A stretch of 64,000 bases of DNA from WHSW01 sp963781265 (GCA_963781265.1 CAWAFH010000018.1:620001-684000); one strand, 5' to 3'. Shown: positions 49,987 through 59,410, counted from the first letter of the stretch. A program made the numbers and translations. The notes: a model not told the origin generated them from the sequence alone.

Positions 49987-51150
49987 ATGGCGATTGAGAT
50001 GCTCGATTTGGAGGCCGCGCGCGAGGAGATCGCGAACGGCGCGAAGCTGATCGACGTCCGCGAGCAGAACGAGTGGGACGAGTCCCACATCGCCGAGGCG
50101 GTGCTGGTGCCCCAGGGCGAGCTGGTCGAGCGCCTCGACGAGGTCGCCCCCGACACCGAGGAGCGCCTGCTGCTCCACTGCCGCACCGACAACCGCTCCT
50201 CGAAGATGGCCGCCGAGCTCGCATCGCTCGGTTACGACAACGTCGGCGTCGTCGAGGGCGGGATCGTCGCCTGGGAAGCGGCCGGGCTGCCGACCGTCAG
50301 CGACTCGGGCCTGACCAAGGAGCAGCGGATGCGCTACTCGCGCCACACCCTGCTCTCTGAGGTCGGGGTCGAGGGCCAGCTGAGGATGCTCAACGCGAAG
50401 GTGCTGCTGCTCGGCGCCGGCGGCCTCGGCGCGCCGACCGCCCTCTACCTGGCCGCCGCGGGCATCGGGACGATCGGCATCGTCGACGACGACGTCGTCG
50501 ACGCCTCGAACCTCCAGCGCCAGGTGATCCACAACACCGAGCGGGTCGGGGTCGCGAAGACGACCTCGGCGAAGCTGACCATCGAGGCGCTGAACCCCGA
50601 CGTCGAGGTGGTCGAGTACAACACCCGCCTCGACTCGTCGAACATCCTCGAGCTGATCGAGGACTACGACGTGATCGTCGACGGGGCCGACAACTTCCCG
50701 ACGCGATACCTGCTCAACGACGCGTCGGTGCGGCTCGGCAAGCCGGTGGTCTCGGCGTCGATCCTCGGCTTCGACGGCCAGATCTCGACCTTCGTCCCGC
50801 ACGAGGGGCCTTGCTATCGCTGCCTCTATCCCGTCCCGCCGCCCCCGGAGCTCGCCCCGAGCTGCGGCGCCAACGGCGTCCTCGGCGTGATGGCCGGGGT
50901 CATGGGCCTGCTTCAGGCCAACGAGGTCATCAAGCTGGTCGCCGGGATCGGCGAGCCGCTGATCGGCCGCCTGTTGCTCTACGAATCGCTCGGCACGCGG
51001 TTCACGGAGCTCAAGGTCAAGCGCGACCCCGAGTGCCCGATCTGCGGCGAGCACGCCCCCGAGGTCGCTCCCGAGGAGATGGGCAAGTTCCCCGATTACG
51101 AGCTCTTCTGCGGCGCGCCGGCCCGCGAGGAGACGCCGGCGATCGCCTAG
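49987..51150 (+). CDS. Rhodanese-ThiF/MoeB fusion (E1-like adenylyltransferase)
   Basis: 387 aa. An N-terminal rhodanese domain (~1-100) has active-site loop LLLHCRTDNRSS (Cys65), followed by RYSRHTLL and an E1-like domain with nucleotide loop LLLGAGGLGAPT, zinc cysteines CYRC (276/279) and CPIC (350/353), and Cys293 in PSCGANGVLG. It adenylates and sulfurates a MoaD/ThiS-type carrier; the carrier gene lies 34 bp downstream. In the common MoeBR/Uba4 layout the rhodanese is C-terminal, here it leads. Confidence 0.92.
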   Translation: MAIEMLDLEAAREEIANGAKLIDVREQNEWDESHIAEAVLVPQGELVERLDEVAPDTEERLLLHCRTDNRSSKMAAELASLGYDNVGVVEGGIVAWEAAGLPTVSDSGLTKEQRMRYSRHTLLSEVGVEGQLRMLNAKVLLLGAGGLGAPTALYLAAAGIGTIGIVDDDVVDASNLQRQVIHNTERVGVAKTTSAKLTIEALNPDVEVVEYNTRLDSSNILELIEDYDVIVDGADNFPTRYLLNDASVRLGKPVVSASILGFDGQISTFVPHEGPCYRCLYPVPPPPELAPSCGANGVLGVMAGVMGLLQANEVIKLVAGIGEPLIGRLLLYESLGTRFTELKVKRDPECPICGEHAPEVAPEEMGKFPDYELFCGAPAREETPAIA

Positions 51151-51184
51151 CCGCGCCGTCCCATCGATCGATAGGTTTCAGCCG

Positions 51185-51460
51185 ATGCCGACCGTGAGGA
51201 TCCCGCCGGTTCTGCGTGCCCGCACGAATGGCGAGGCTGAGATCAGTGCCGCCGGTGGCACCGTCGGCGAGGTGCTCGAGGCGCTCGCTGCCGAGCACCC
51301 CGACACGCGCGAGCAGCTGTTCGCCGGCGACGGCGAGCTCAACCGCTACGTGAACGTCTACCTCAACGACGAGGACGTCCGGGTGCTCGACGGCCTCGGC
51401 ACCGCGGTCGCCGACGCCGACACCGTGGTCATCCTGCCCGCGATGGCGGGCGGGCGCTAA
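51185..51460 (+). CDS. MoaD/ThiS-family ubiquitin-like sulfur carrier
   Basis: A 91-aa beta-grasp protein: VRIPPVLRARTNGEAEISA, GTVGEVLEALAAEHPDTREQ, RYVNVYLNDEDVRVLDG, and VVILPAMAGGR. The usual C-terminal Gly-Gly is followed by one Arg, so it would need trimming before thiocarboxylate formation (as for some CysO/QbsE-like carriers). Partner of the rhodanese-ThiF fusion upstream. Likely serves cysteine, thiamine, molybdopterin or tRNA sulfur transfer; which one is not clear. Confidence 0.88.
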   Translation: MPTVRIPPVLRARTNGEAEISAAGGTVGEVLEALAAEHPDTREQLFAGDGELNRYVNVYLNDEDVRVLDGLGTAVADADTVVILPAMAGGR

Positions 51461-51481
51461 GCGCCCGACGGGCTCGGCGGG

Positions 51482-53173
51482 CTACTCGCGCCGCTGCTTG
51501 CCGCCCGCGACGCGGACGGACCCGCGCATGAACGGGTGGATGCGGCAGAAGTACGTGTACGTCTTGCCGGCCTGCGTCAGCGGCGGCGTCGTGTAGGTGG
51601 CGCTCTGGGTCGTCACCCCGGAGCTGAGGCCGGTCCCGAACCCGAGCTGGCCGGAGTCGAACTTGATCGGGCCGCGGGCGAGCGGATAGCCGATCCCCGC
51701 GCCGCGGTTACAGGGGGCCTTGCACGAGGTGACGCTGTGCCAGACCTGGTCGATGTCGGACTCGCCGAAGAGGGCGTCGAGGTTGGTGAACGTCACCGTC
51801 TGGCCCGGGCGGATCACGGGCGGGCGCATCATCGAGGTGCGCGCGCCCCGGCTCGCCGTGTAGCCGCCGAGCGAGTAGAGGAAGTCCTGGATCTTGATCC
51901 CGTTGGGCCCGATCCGGCGGCCCTTGCTGCGCAGGTCGCGCGGGTCCGGCAGCTTCAGGTTCCGGCGCGCCTTCGCGTCGATGTTCTCCGGCAGGCGGCC
52001 GTGGGTGAGGATGCCGCCCGCGTCGTACATCGCCTCGACGGCCGCGGCGTCGTCGAAGGGATCCTTCGCGGCCGGGTCGTCGGCGGTGCTGACCTCGAGC
52101 GGGAAGAGGCCCATCGACTCATACCAGGAGGCCTTGCGCACGTCGTATGTGGCGTTCACCGAGACGACGTCACCGGCGTTCAGATGCACCCGCCAGTCGG
52201 GGCGCGTCGCGGTCATCCCCACGTCCCAGCTCACCGCGCCGGCGGGCTCGTAGTAGTGGGCCTCGGATCTGAACAACGGTCGCTTCTCGGACGGGTCGTC
52301 GCCCGGCGTCGTGCCGGCGTCCGGACCGTCGCGCGAGACCGTCATGTCCATGTAGAGACCGCCGGGGTGCAGGTGGCCGACGGCCCAGACGAGGGTGCGA
52401 CCGCCCGCGGGGACCGTCCACTTGGCGGCGCTGCTGATGTTGGCGCGCTCCTCGTAGCCGGGCTGTGACGGGTCGGTCGGGACCTCGTCCGGGAACGTGT
52501 ACTTGCCGTCGCCGTCACGGTCGAAGCCGCGCTCGGCGTCGAACACGGGGTAGACGTGCGGGGTCCCGGCGACGTCGAGCCCGGCGCTCTTCAGGGGGCT
52601 GATCGAGGCACCCGAGGGGCTCGTGGTCGGCACCCAGTCGATCTGCCAGGTGATCTGGACCTGGCGCCCGGTGGTCGCGGTCAGGTTGTGGATCATGTAG
52701 TTGATCCCCCAGGTCGCATCGCCGCCGACCTGGAAGCCATACCCCTGCGGCATCTTCCACTCGGTCTTCTCCTCCCCGGTGCCGTAGCCGAAGCCGTTCG
52801 GCGAGAGCCAGACGACGTGATGGAGGTGCAGGTCCCAGACGCTGGGCGTGGTCAGGCTGCCGTCCTCGTGGACCTCGACCATGCTCGGCTTGAAGCGGGT
52901 CACGTAACCCTGCGCGGCCGAGCCGGGGGCGAAGACGCCGGTGTCGCCCGGCCCGCTGACCTGCTCTGCGTTCGGGCAGGTCTTGGTCAGCCCGTAGAGG
53001 TTCAGGTTCTGGCCCGGATAGATCGGGATCGGGTCCGTGGCGCAGTTGTACGTGGTGGCGTCCGGGTAGCCGGCGGCATCGAGGACCGGGTCGGCGGCGA
53101 GCGCGGGTGGGGCGAACACCAGCGCGCCGACCGCGACCAGCAGGGCGCTCGAGACACGGGTGCCAGCGGGCAA
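51482..53173 (-). CDS. Secreted multi-copper protein: PHM-like domain plus C-terminal cupredoxin
   Basis: 563 aa. TTG 53173; signal peptide cut near ALAAD. The middle part has WDLHLHHVVWL (His116/118/119), NYMIHN and VGHLHPGGLYMDM (His267/269), then DVGMTATRPDWR, a His and Met order reminiscent of copper type-II monooxygenases (PHM/DBM). A DRDGDGKYTFPDE segment looks calcium-binding. The C terminus is a cupredoxin with VWHSVTSC and YTYFCRIHPFMRGSV (His, Cys, His, Met type-1 site). Likely an extracellular copper enzyme or electron-transfer protein; substrate unknown. Confidence 0.7.
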   Translation of the reverse strand: MPAGTRVSSALLVAVGALVFAPPALAADPVLDAAGYPDATTYNCATDPIPIYPGQNLNLYGLTKTCPNAEQVSGPGDTGVFAPGSAAQGYVTRFKPSMVEVHEDGSLTTPSVWDLHLHHVVWLSPNGFGYGTGEEKTEWKMPQGYGFQVGGDATWGINYMIHNLTATTGRQVQITWQIDWVPTTSPSGASISPLKSAGLDVAGTPHVYPVFDAERGFDRDGDGKYTFPDEVPTDPSQPGYEERANISSAAKWTVPAGGRTLVWAVGHLHPGGLYMDMTVSRDGPDAGTTPGDDPSEKRPLFRSEAHYYEPAGAVSWDVGMTATRPDWRVHLNAGDVVSVNATYDVRKASWYESMGLFPLEVSTADDPAAKDPFDDAAAVEAMYDAGGILTHGRLPENIDAKARRNLKLPDPRDLRSKGRRIGPNGIKIQDFLYSLGGYTASRGARTSMMRPPVIRPGQTVTFTNLDALFGESDIDQVWHSVTSCKAPCNRGAGIGYPLARGPIKFDSGQLGFGTGLSSGVTTQSATYTTPPLTQAGKTYTYFCRIHPFMRGSVRVAGGKQRRE

Positions 53174-53251
53174 GACGGCGCCATCATCGCCGATCGGGAG
53201 GCGGAAAGCGAGCCGACGGTCCCGAACCGCGCAGGGCCCGGTCGGGGTCGC

Positions 53252-54392
53252 TCAGGAGCCGCCGGTGAACGCGGTGAACGCGTCCCAGGCCGGCTTCGGC
53301 TCCAGCGAGGCCTCCTCGAACAGGCCCGAGCCTGGGCACCAGTCGCACTGGTTCGGGTCGCTGGTGTCGCGCCAGGAGTACCAGGTGACGCCCTCGATGT
53401 CCCAGGCGCGGCGCTGGTTGAGGAAGAAGGTGAACGCCTCGGTGAGTTGCTCGGCCTGGCCCTCCGGGCCACGCTCCAGCGGGCACGGGGTCTCGCAGTC
53501 GTCGCCCTCGTCAGAGGAGGCCCCGACCTCCGTGATCCAGAGGCCGGCATCGTCGTCGGCCCGCTCGATCTCGTCGTGCAGGAGGCGGACCTGAAGCTCG
53601 ATCTTGCCCTCGTGGGCCGCGTAGGGGTGGGCGGCGACCGCGTCGAACTGCTCGCGCGCACCGTCGATCGCGTAGAGCTGGCGCAGAAAGTCGGGGGCGC
53701 TGAGCGCCGGCGGCTTGCCCTTGAACGGGGTCCCGAACATGCCGCCGAGGATCACCTCGGCGTCGGGGTCGCGATTCCTGATCGCCTCCGAGGCCGTCTC
53801 GAGCAGGCGCTCGATAGGAGACCGGGTCGACCTCGGGCTGGTAGAAGGTCGGCGAGTTCTGCTCGTTCCAGATCTGCCACGAGCGCACGGGCACGGGGTC
53901 GAGGTCGGGGTGCGAGGCCCAGAGGTCCCCGTCGGGTCCGTAGCGCTCGACCAGCTGGTCGACGAAGTCCTTCCAGGCCGCCAGCGCCTCGTCGGAGATC
54001 GGCGCGAACGGGCCGCAGCCGGGGTCGCACTTGTAGCCGTCGAGACCCTCGGCGACCCAGGTCGGGGTGCCGTAGACCGTCGGGACGACCCTGATCCCGT
54101 TCTCGGCGGCGCTGACGAGGATCGGGTCGATGCTCGAGAAGTCGACCCGCTTCGCGTCCTCCTCAACCGGCGCCAGCGCGCCCCAGGGGATCACCAGGCG
54201 GATCGTGCCGACCCGCCCCTCCTGCATCCGGTCGAGGTCGTCCTCGGTCAGCAGGCTCTGCGGCACGACGCCGAAGAACTCCCGCGGCGCATCGGCCGCC
54301 TGGGGCTCTTCGGGGGATGTGTTCGAGCCGCAGCCGGCGACTCCCAGAGCGAGGATGCCGGCGGCCGCGGCCGCGGCAAACAGAGCTTTCAT
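53252..54392 (-). CDS. Clan GH-A glycoside hydrolase-like lipoprotein (frameshifted as read)
   Basis: Start ATG 54392; lipobox GVAGCGSN. Catalytic acid/base Glu in WQIWNEQNSPTFYQ; nucleophile Glu in LWITEVGASS. Near 53812-53818 one extra base splits the frame; removing it gives DPVSYERLLETASEAIRN, matching both paralogs, and about 379 aa. The C-terminal WYSWRD...CDWC...PKPAW motif is shared with the next two genes. TIM-barrel type as in GH5/GH39/PslG. Last gene of a four-gene minus transcript next to polysaccharide genes. Confidence 0.8.
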
Positions 54393-54403
54393 CCGCGGGA
54401 AGG

Positions 54404-55540
54404 CTAGCTACCGGGCGGGAAGGTTCCGCCGGTGAAGTCCGTGAACGCGTCGAAGGCCGGCTTGGGGGAGCGATCCTCCTTGAGCAGCCCCGACTGCGGG
54501 CACCACTCGCACAGCTCGACGTCGTCGGAGGTGTTGTCCCGCCACGAGTACCAGATCAGCGCCTCGACGTTGAGCTTGCGGCGCTTGGCGATGAAGTACT
54601 TGAACGATTCGCGAAGCCGGTCGGCCTGGCCGGCGAGCCCGCGGTTGAGCGGGTTGGGCGCGCCGCCGGAGGCCCAGCCGATCTCGGTGATCCAGAGCTC
54701 GGCGTTGCGGTCGTGGGCGGCCACCATGACGTCGCGCAGGAGGTCGATCTGGGCCAGCACCTTCGAGAACTTCGACGCGTAAGGGTGTGGCGCGATGCCG
54801 TCGAAGTCGCGCTTCGCGCCCTTCTGGCGGTAGAGCTTCTCGAGGAAGTCCCAGGCCGAGATCGCCGGCTTGCGCCCCCCGAGCGGGGTCCCGAACATGC
54901 CGCCGAGGATGATCTTCGCCCCGGGGTCGGCCCCGGTGATCGCCTTGTGCGCGGAGTCGAGGAGCGTCGCGTAGGCCCTCACGTTCGGCTTGGGCTTCCA
55001 GAAGCTGGGCGAGTTCTGCTCGTTCCACATCTGCCAGGCGCGGATTGGCAGCTCCGGCAGCATCGGATGCGCGTCCCAGAAGCTGCCACCGGGCCCGTAG
55101 CGGTCGACCGCGTCGCCGAGGAACGTGCGCCAGGCGGCGAGGGCCTCCTTGCCGCGCGGGGCGTAGGAGGGGCAGTTGCCGACCTGGCAGCTGTGCCCGT
55201 CGAGGCGCACGACCCACTCCGGCACGCTGGTCACGAACGGCAGCGTCGTAACCCCGTTGCGCGCCGCCTCCGCGACCACCGCGTCCGAGGACGACCAGTT
55301 GTAGTCGCCCGGCGCCGAGGTCGGGTCGATCCCCGCCCAGTAGATCTCGAAGCGCAACGTGCCGACGTTGGCGGCACCCATCGTGTCGTAGTCCTGGGCG
55401 TCCAGCGGGCCCTGGGGCATGACGCCGAAAAACCGCTTCGGGACGGCCGCCGAGGCGCTCGCTGCGGCGCCCAACATCGCGATCAGCGCCAGCGCGAGCG
55501 CCAGCGCCGGGGCCGTGGCCCTGCCGAGGCCGCCGCTCAC
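54404..55540 (-). CDS. Clan GH-A glycoside hydrolase-like secreted protein
   Basis: 378 aa from GTG 55540, which overlaps the preceding gene stop by four bases (GTGA); a longer frame to 55657 would lie inside that gene. Signal peptide ends near ASAAVP. Motifs: FFGVMPQ, WQMWNEQNSPSFWKP (acid/base), LWITEIGWASGG (nucleophile), WYSWRDNTSDDVELCEWC. Intact paralog of its neighbours. Probably cleaves an extracellular or envelope polysaccharide made by the adjacent genes; not shown. Confidence 0.85.
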   Translation of the reverse strand: MSGGLGRATAPALALALALIAMLGAAASASAAVPKRFFGVMPQGPLDAQDYDTMGAANVGTLRFEIYWAGIDPTSAPGDYNWSSSDAVVAEAARNGVTTLPFVTSVPEWVVRLDGHSCQVGNCPSYAPRGKEALAAWRTFLGDAVDRYGPGGSFWDAHPMLPELPIRAWQMWNEQNSPSFWKPKPNVRAYATLLDSAHKAITGADPGAKIILGGMFGTPLGGRKPAISAWDFLEKLYRQKGAKRDFDGIAPHPYASKFSKVLAQIDLLRDVMVAAHDRNAELWITEIGWASGGAPNPLNRGLAGQADRLRESFKYFIAKRRKLNVEALIWYSWRDNTSDDVELCEWCPQSGLLKEDRSPKPAFDAFTDFTGGTFPPGS

Positions 55541-56838
55541 CGACGAGCCACTCTTACGAACGCCCGCCAGGCGGGCTTCGCGTCCCCGTTCTTCGCTCTG
55601 AGGCCGGCGTGGCCGCACCAATCGCAGATCGCGTCGCCGCCCTTCTTGTCTCGCCACGAGTACCAGAACACCCCGCGCAGGTGGAAGCTGCGCGCCTTCC
55701 GCTCGTAGGCCGAGAGGGCCCGGGTCAGGACTCGCGCCTGGCCGACCAGGCCCTTGACGTACGGGTTGTCACGAGGGCCGCGCCCGGCCCAGCCGATCTC
55801 GGTCACCCACAGGCCCGCCTTGCGGTCGCCGGCGGCAACGGCCACCCTGCGCGCCGTCTCGAGCTGGGCGACCGACGCGTTGGCGTTGTTGGCGTACGGG
55901 TGGATCGCGATCGAGTCGAAGTTGTCGTCGGCGCCAAGCTCGTACAGCTTCTCCAGATACGCCTTCGCCGGCATCACGACCTCACGCGCCGAGTTGGGCC
56001 CCCACATCCCGCCGAGCATGATCTCGGCCTTCGGATTGACAGAGCGGATGCCGGCGGCGGCACTCTTCAGCAGCTTGGCGTAGCCGCGGACGTCGACCTT
56101 CGGAGCGAAGTACTTGGGCGAGTTCTGCTCGTTCCAGATCTGCCAGACGGTGATCGGCCGCGGTTTGGTGCAGCCGCAGGGGGGCTGGCCGGGGAGCGGC
56201 GGATCGACCGGGGGCGGCGGTGGGGGCGGGGTCGGCGGGCAGACCGGCAGCAGGTCGCAGAGCCCGTTGCCGGTGTCTTCGGGATTCGCGGGCACGGGCT
56301 CGCCGGTGCTCCCGGTCTCGGTCGGCAGCGTGTTCACCGGGACGCTCCAGAAGTCGCCGCCGGGCCCGTAGCGCTTCGCCGCCGCCGCCGCGAACGCCTC
56401 GAACGCGGCCCGGGTCGCCGGCGTGCGGGGCGGATACACCGAGCAGGCGCCGGCGTGGCAGTTGCGCCCGTCCACCTTCGCCGCCCATTCGGGGGTGCCG
56501 TAGATGAAGACGAGCGGCGCGATCCCGCGGCTCGTCGTCTCGCGGATGATCGCGTCGGTACTGCCCCAGTCGTAATTGCCGGGCGACTGCTCGACCAAGC
56601 CCCAGGGCAGCATCGTGCGCATCCCGTCGATTCCGCCGGTGGGCATCAGGTCGAGGTCGGAGGCGTCGGGGAGGGCGCCGTCCTGGGGGACGATCCCGAA
56701 CACCGGCTTCGCCGCCGCGGCGGTGGCGCTCAGCCCAAGCATCGCGATCGCGGCCAGCACCAGCGCCCAGAGCGCGGTCCGCCGAGCCGAGCCGGCCACG
56801 GGTACCCCGCCGGTACCGCCTGAGCGCGTCAACCCCAC
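55537..56838 (-). CDS. Clan GH-A glycoside hydrolase-like secreted protein with proline-rich insert
   Basis: 433 aa from GTG 56838, four bases past the upstream gene stop. Signal peptide ends near TAAAAKP. Motifs: VFGIVPQDG, WQIWNEQNSPKYF, LWVTEIGWAGRG, WYSWRDKKGGDAICDWC. Unlike the other two paralogs it has an insertion of about 45 residues before the acid/base motif, with a PPTPPPPPPPVDPP tract and Cys pairs (LLPVCPP, PPCGCTK). This may be a linker or wall-interaction loop. Confidence 0.85.
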   Translation of the reverse strand: MGLTRSGGTGGVPVAGSARRTALWALVLAAIAMLGLSATAAAAKPVFGIVPQDGALPDASDLDLMPTGGIDGMRTMLPWGLVEQSPGNYDWGSTDAIIRETTSRGIAPLVFIYGTPEWAAKVDGRNCHAGACSVYPPRTPATRAAFEAFAAAAAKRYGPGGDFWSVPVNTLPTETGSTGEPVPANPEDTGNGLCDLLPVCPPTPPPPPPPVDPPLPGQPPCGCTKPRPITVWQIWNEQNSPKYFAPKVDVRGYAKLLKSAAAGIRSVNPKAEIMLGGMWGPNSAREVVMPAKAYLEKLYELGADDNFDSIAIHPYANNANASVAQLETARRVAVAAGDRKAGLWVTEIGWAGRGPRDNPYVKGLVGQARVLTRALSAYERKARSFHLRGVFWYSWRDKKGGDAICDWCGHAGLRAKNGDAKPAWRAFVRVARR

Positions 56839-56842
56839 GCGC

Positions 56843-57409
56843 CTATTGTGACTCACCGGGCGCCGGCGGGGTGCCGGCTCCCAGCTTGCTCGCGCCACCG
56901 TCGGGACGGTTGCGCAGCCGCCAGGCGGCGACCCCGACGCAGGCCGCGGCGACCACTGCGAGGACGATCAAGAAGACCGGGAGGCCGCCGCCGTCGTCGG
57001 AGGGGCCGGTGTTCGAGGTCGGGGCCGCCGCGGTGGAGGCGACGTTGGAGCCCTGCTGCGAACCGTCCGCCTTGGCGCCCGCGCCCGTCGCGTTCGACTT
57101 CTCGTCGTTGGCGCCCGTGACGTCGTCGGATCCGGACGCCGTGGCGGCGACCGCGTTGTCATCGGCCGTTGCCGTCGCGGCATCCGAGTCCGGGGCGCTC
57201 GAGCCCTTGGCGGCGCCGACCCCGACGGCGCTCGCGCCGCTCGCCGACTGGGTGGACGCGTCGCCGCCGGAACCCTCCGCACCGGGCAGCGTCAGGTTGT
57301 ACTCGTCGTCGGCCGCCTGCGCGGCTGCGAGCGCCGGGATGGCGAGCGCGACCAGCGCCAGGGCGCCGAGGAGTGCGAGCACGGTCTTAGACTTCCTGCC
57401 TTGCGTCAT
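56843..57409 (-). CDS. Secreted Ala/Ser/Asp-rich protein with C-terminal TM
   Basis: 188 aa. Signal peptide (KTVLALLGALALVALAIPAL..., cut near AAAQA), a long low-complexity Ala/Ser/Gly/Asp region (~40-140), then one TM (GLPVFLIVLAVVAAACVGVA) and a basic cytoplasmic tail. The layout is that of a wall-spanning stalk or anchor. First gene of the transcript with the three glycoside hydrolases, divergent from the O-antigen-ligase gene (57 bp). Function unknown. Confidence 0.65.
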   Translation of the reverse strand: MTQGRKSKTVLALLGALALVALAIPALAAAQAADDEYNLTLPGAEGSGGDASTQSASGASAVGVGAAKGSSAPDSDAATATADDNAVAATASGSDDVTGANDEKSNATGAGAKADGSQQGSNVASTAAAPTSNTGPSDDGGGLPVFLIVLAVVAAACVGVAAWRLRNRPDGGASKLGAGTPPAPGESQ

Positions 57410-57466
57410 CCGTAAGTCCGTCCTTTGGGGGTTGCGGGCCGAGCAGGGTACAGGTTGGCGCCGATC

Positions 57467-59407
57467 ATGAGCCGCATACGAGGTCTAGACGTCAAACACC
57501 TGATCGGGGGCGCAGTTGCGGCCTCCGCCGTCGCTCTGGCCCTCGCCGGAGGCGGGTTCGAGCCGACCGCCTTCGCGGCCGCCGGGCTGATCGTCTGGAT
57601 CGCGGTCGTGGTCGGCCTCGCGGTCGGGGTGCTGCCCCGCTCGCAGCCTCCGACCGCAGCGCTGGTCGCCGGGATCTCGCTCGCCGGGCTCGCCGCGCTG
57701 ACCGCGCTCTCGCTCGCCTGGGCGAGCGACGACGGCAACGGGTTCGAGGACGTCGTCCGGACGCTCGCCTACCTCGGTGCCTTCGCAGCGGTCGTGCTTG
57801 CCTCGCGGCGCGGCGAGGCCGCCCCGTGGCTCGCCGGGCTCGCGGTCGGGGTTGCCGCGATCGCCGCGATCGCGCTGCTCGCGCGGTTCGAGCCGTCGCT
57901 GTTCGGCAACCCCGACGCCGACCTCGCCGACCTGCCCGCGGTGCTCGGCCGCCTCACCTACCCGATCGGGTACTGGAACGGCCTCGCCGCGGTGATGGCC
58001 GCGGCGATCGTGCTGCTGAGCTGGTTCGCGGCGACCGCCGGCTCGGCCCGTGCCCGCGCCGGCGCGGTGGCGGCGCTCGCGCCGGTCGCGCTCGCGCTCT
58101 GGATGACCGACTCGCGCGGCGGGATCGCGGCGGCGCTGATCGCCTTCGGCGTCCTGCTCGTGGTCGGCCCGCGGCGCTCGTTGCTGCTCGCCAACCTCGC
58201 CCTGGGGCTCGTCTTCGGGGGGATCCTGATCGTGGTCGCCGAGACCTACGACACCCTGCTCAACGACCCGACCGCGCCGGCCGCCGGCGGCCAGGGCGAC
58301 CGCATGCTCCTGATCACGCTCGCCGTCGTCGCGTTCGCGTTCGCGGCCCGGATCGCGCTCGACCGCTTCGTGCAGCCGCTGCTGATCTCGCGCCGGCTCG
58401 CGATCGCGGCCGTCGCGATCGCAGCGCTGCTCGCCGTGGCCGGCCTGATCGCGATCGATCCGATCCAGCAGTACGACGAGTTCAAGGCCCCGCCGAGCTC
58501 CGACGTGCTCTCCAGCGGCGACGTCGGCCTGCTGCGTGGTGGCGGCAGCGGGCGCTACCAGTTCTGGGAGACCGCGGTGGACGCGTTCGCCAGCGATCCG
58601 ATCGGCGGGGTCGGCGCCAGCGGCTACACGCCCTACTGGTTCGAGCACCGCGAGATCCCGATCGCCGCGACCCGGGCTCACTCGGTCCTGTTCGAGACCC
58701 TGGCGGAGCTCGGGATCGTCGGGCTCGGCCTGCTGCTCACGTTCTTCGGGACCGCCCTGTACTGCGGCGTCCGCCGGGCCCGCGCCGCCGAGCCGGTCGC
58801 CGAGGTCGGCCCGGCGCTGGCGCTGCTGGTCGTCGGGCTCGCCGCCGCAGCCGTCGACTGGACCTGGGACCTGCCGGCCGTGTTCGCGATCACGATCGCC
58901 GCCGCCGCCCTGCTGACCGGCCCCGCGACCCTCGGCGGCCCGGACCCGGGACCGCCGTCGCGCGAGCCGCGCGACCAGGCGCGGCGTCGCCGCGGGTTCG
59001 CGGGCGGCGTCGCCCTGCTGCTCGTCGCCTGGATCTCGATCTGCGGGTCGGCCCTGCTCCTGCTCTCCGCCCACTCGCTCGACTCGAGCCGCTCGGACGC
59101 CGCCGACGGCGACGTCCAGGCGGCGGTTTCGGCCGCCAACGACGCGATCGACCTGCAGCCGTGGTCGGCCGAGCCGCGTACCCAGCTGGCGCTGGTCTAC
59201 GAGCAGGAGGGCGACTACGCCCAGGCGCGGGAGGCGATGGCGGAGGCGGTCGAGCGCTCGCCCGACGACTACCGCCTGCACCTGCTCGCGGCGCGCATGG
59301 CGGCGGAGGACGGCGACCGCGCCGCCGCGCGGGCGGCGCTGCTGACCGCCCACGAGCTCAACCCGCGCGACCCCCAGATCGTCCAGGAGCTCGCGGCCTC
59401 GAGCTAG
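57467..59407 (+). CDS. O-antigen ligase/polymerase-like membrane protein with TPR tail
   Basis: 646 aa. About 12 TM segments with a Wzy/WaaL-type large loop (YDEFKAPPSSDVLSS..., SGRYQFWETAVDAFASDPIGG, RAHSVLFETLAELGIVGL) and a C-terminal TPR region (~560-646: PWSAEPRTQLALVYEQEGDY, AREAMAEAVERSPDDYRL). The loop motif RYQFWETAVDAF...HS is typical of Wzy_C/O-antigen ligase. ATG 57467. Joins or polymerises lipid-linked glycans; the TPR may bind partner proteins. Confidence 0.9.
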   Translation: MSRIRGLDVKHLIGGAVAASAVALALAGGGFEPTAFAAAGLIVWIAVVVGLAVGVLPRSQPPTAALVAGISLAGLAALTALSLAWASDDGNGFEDVVRTLAYLGAFAAVVLASRRGEAAPWLAGLAVGVAAIAAIALLARFEPSLFGNPDADLADLPAVLGRLTYPIGYWNGLAAVMAAAIVLLSWFAATAGSARARAGAVAALAPVALALWMTDSRGGIAAALIAFGVLLVVGPRRSLLLANLALGLVFGGILIVVAETYDTLLNDPTAPAAGGQGDRMLLITLAVVAFAFAARIALDRFVQPLLISRRLAIAAVAIAALLAVAGLIAIDPIQQYDEFKAPPSSDVLSSGDVGLLRGGGSGRYQFWETAVDAFASDPIGGVGASGYTPYWFEHREIPIAATRAHSVLFETLAELGIVGLGLLLTFFGTALYCGVRRARAAEPVAEVGPALALLVVGLAAAAVDWTWDLPAVFAITIAAAALLTGPATLGGPDPGPPSREPRDQARRRRGFAGGVALLLVAWISICGSALLLLSAHSLDSSRSDAADGDVQAAVSAANDAIDLQPWSAEPRTQLALVYEQEGDYAQAREAMAEAVERSPDDYRLHLLAARMAAEDGDRAAARAALLTAHELNPRDPQIVQELAASS

Positions 59408-59410
59408 GCC

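Noticed and set aside
57485..59353. 622-codon minus-strand frame opposite the O-antigen-ligase-like gene
   Set aside because: Arg/Gly/Asp-rich shadow of a membrane protein gene, with no recognisable domain.
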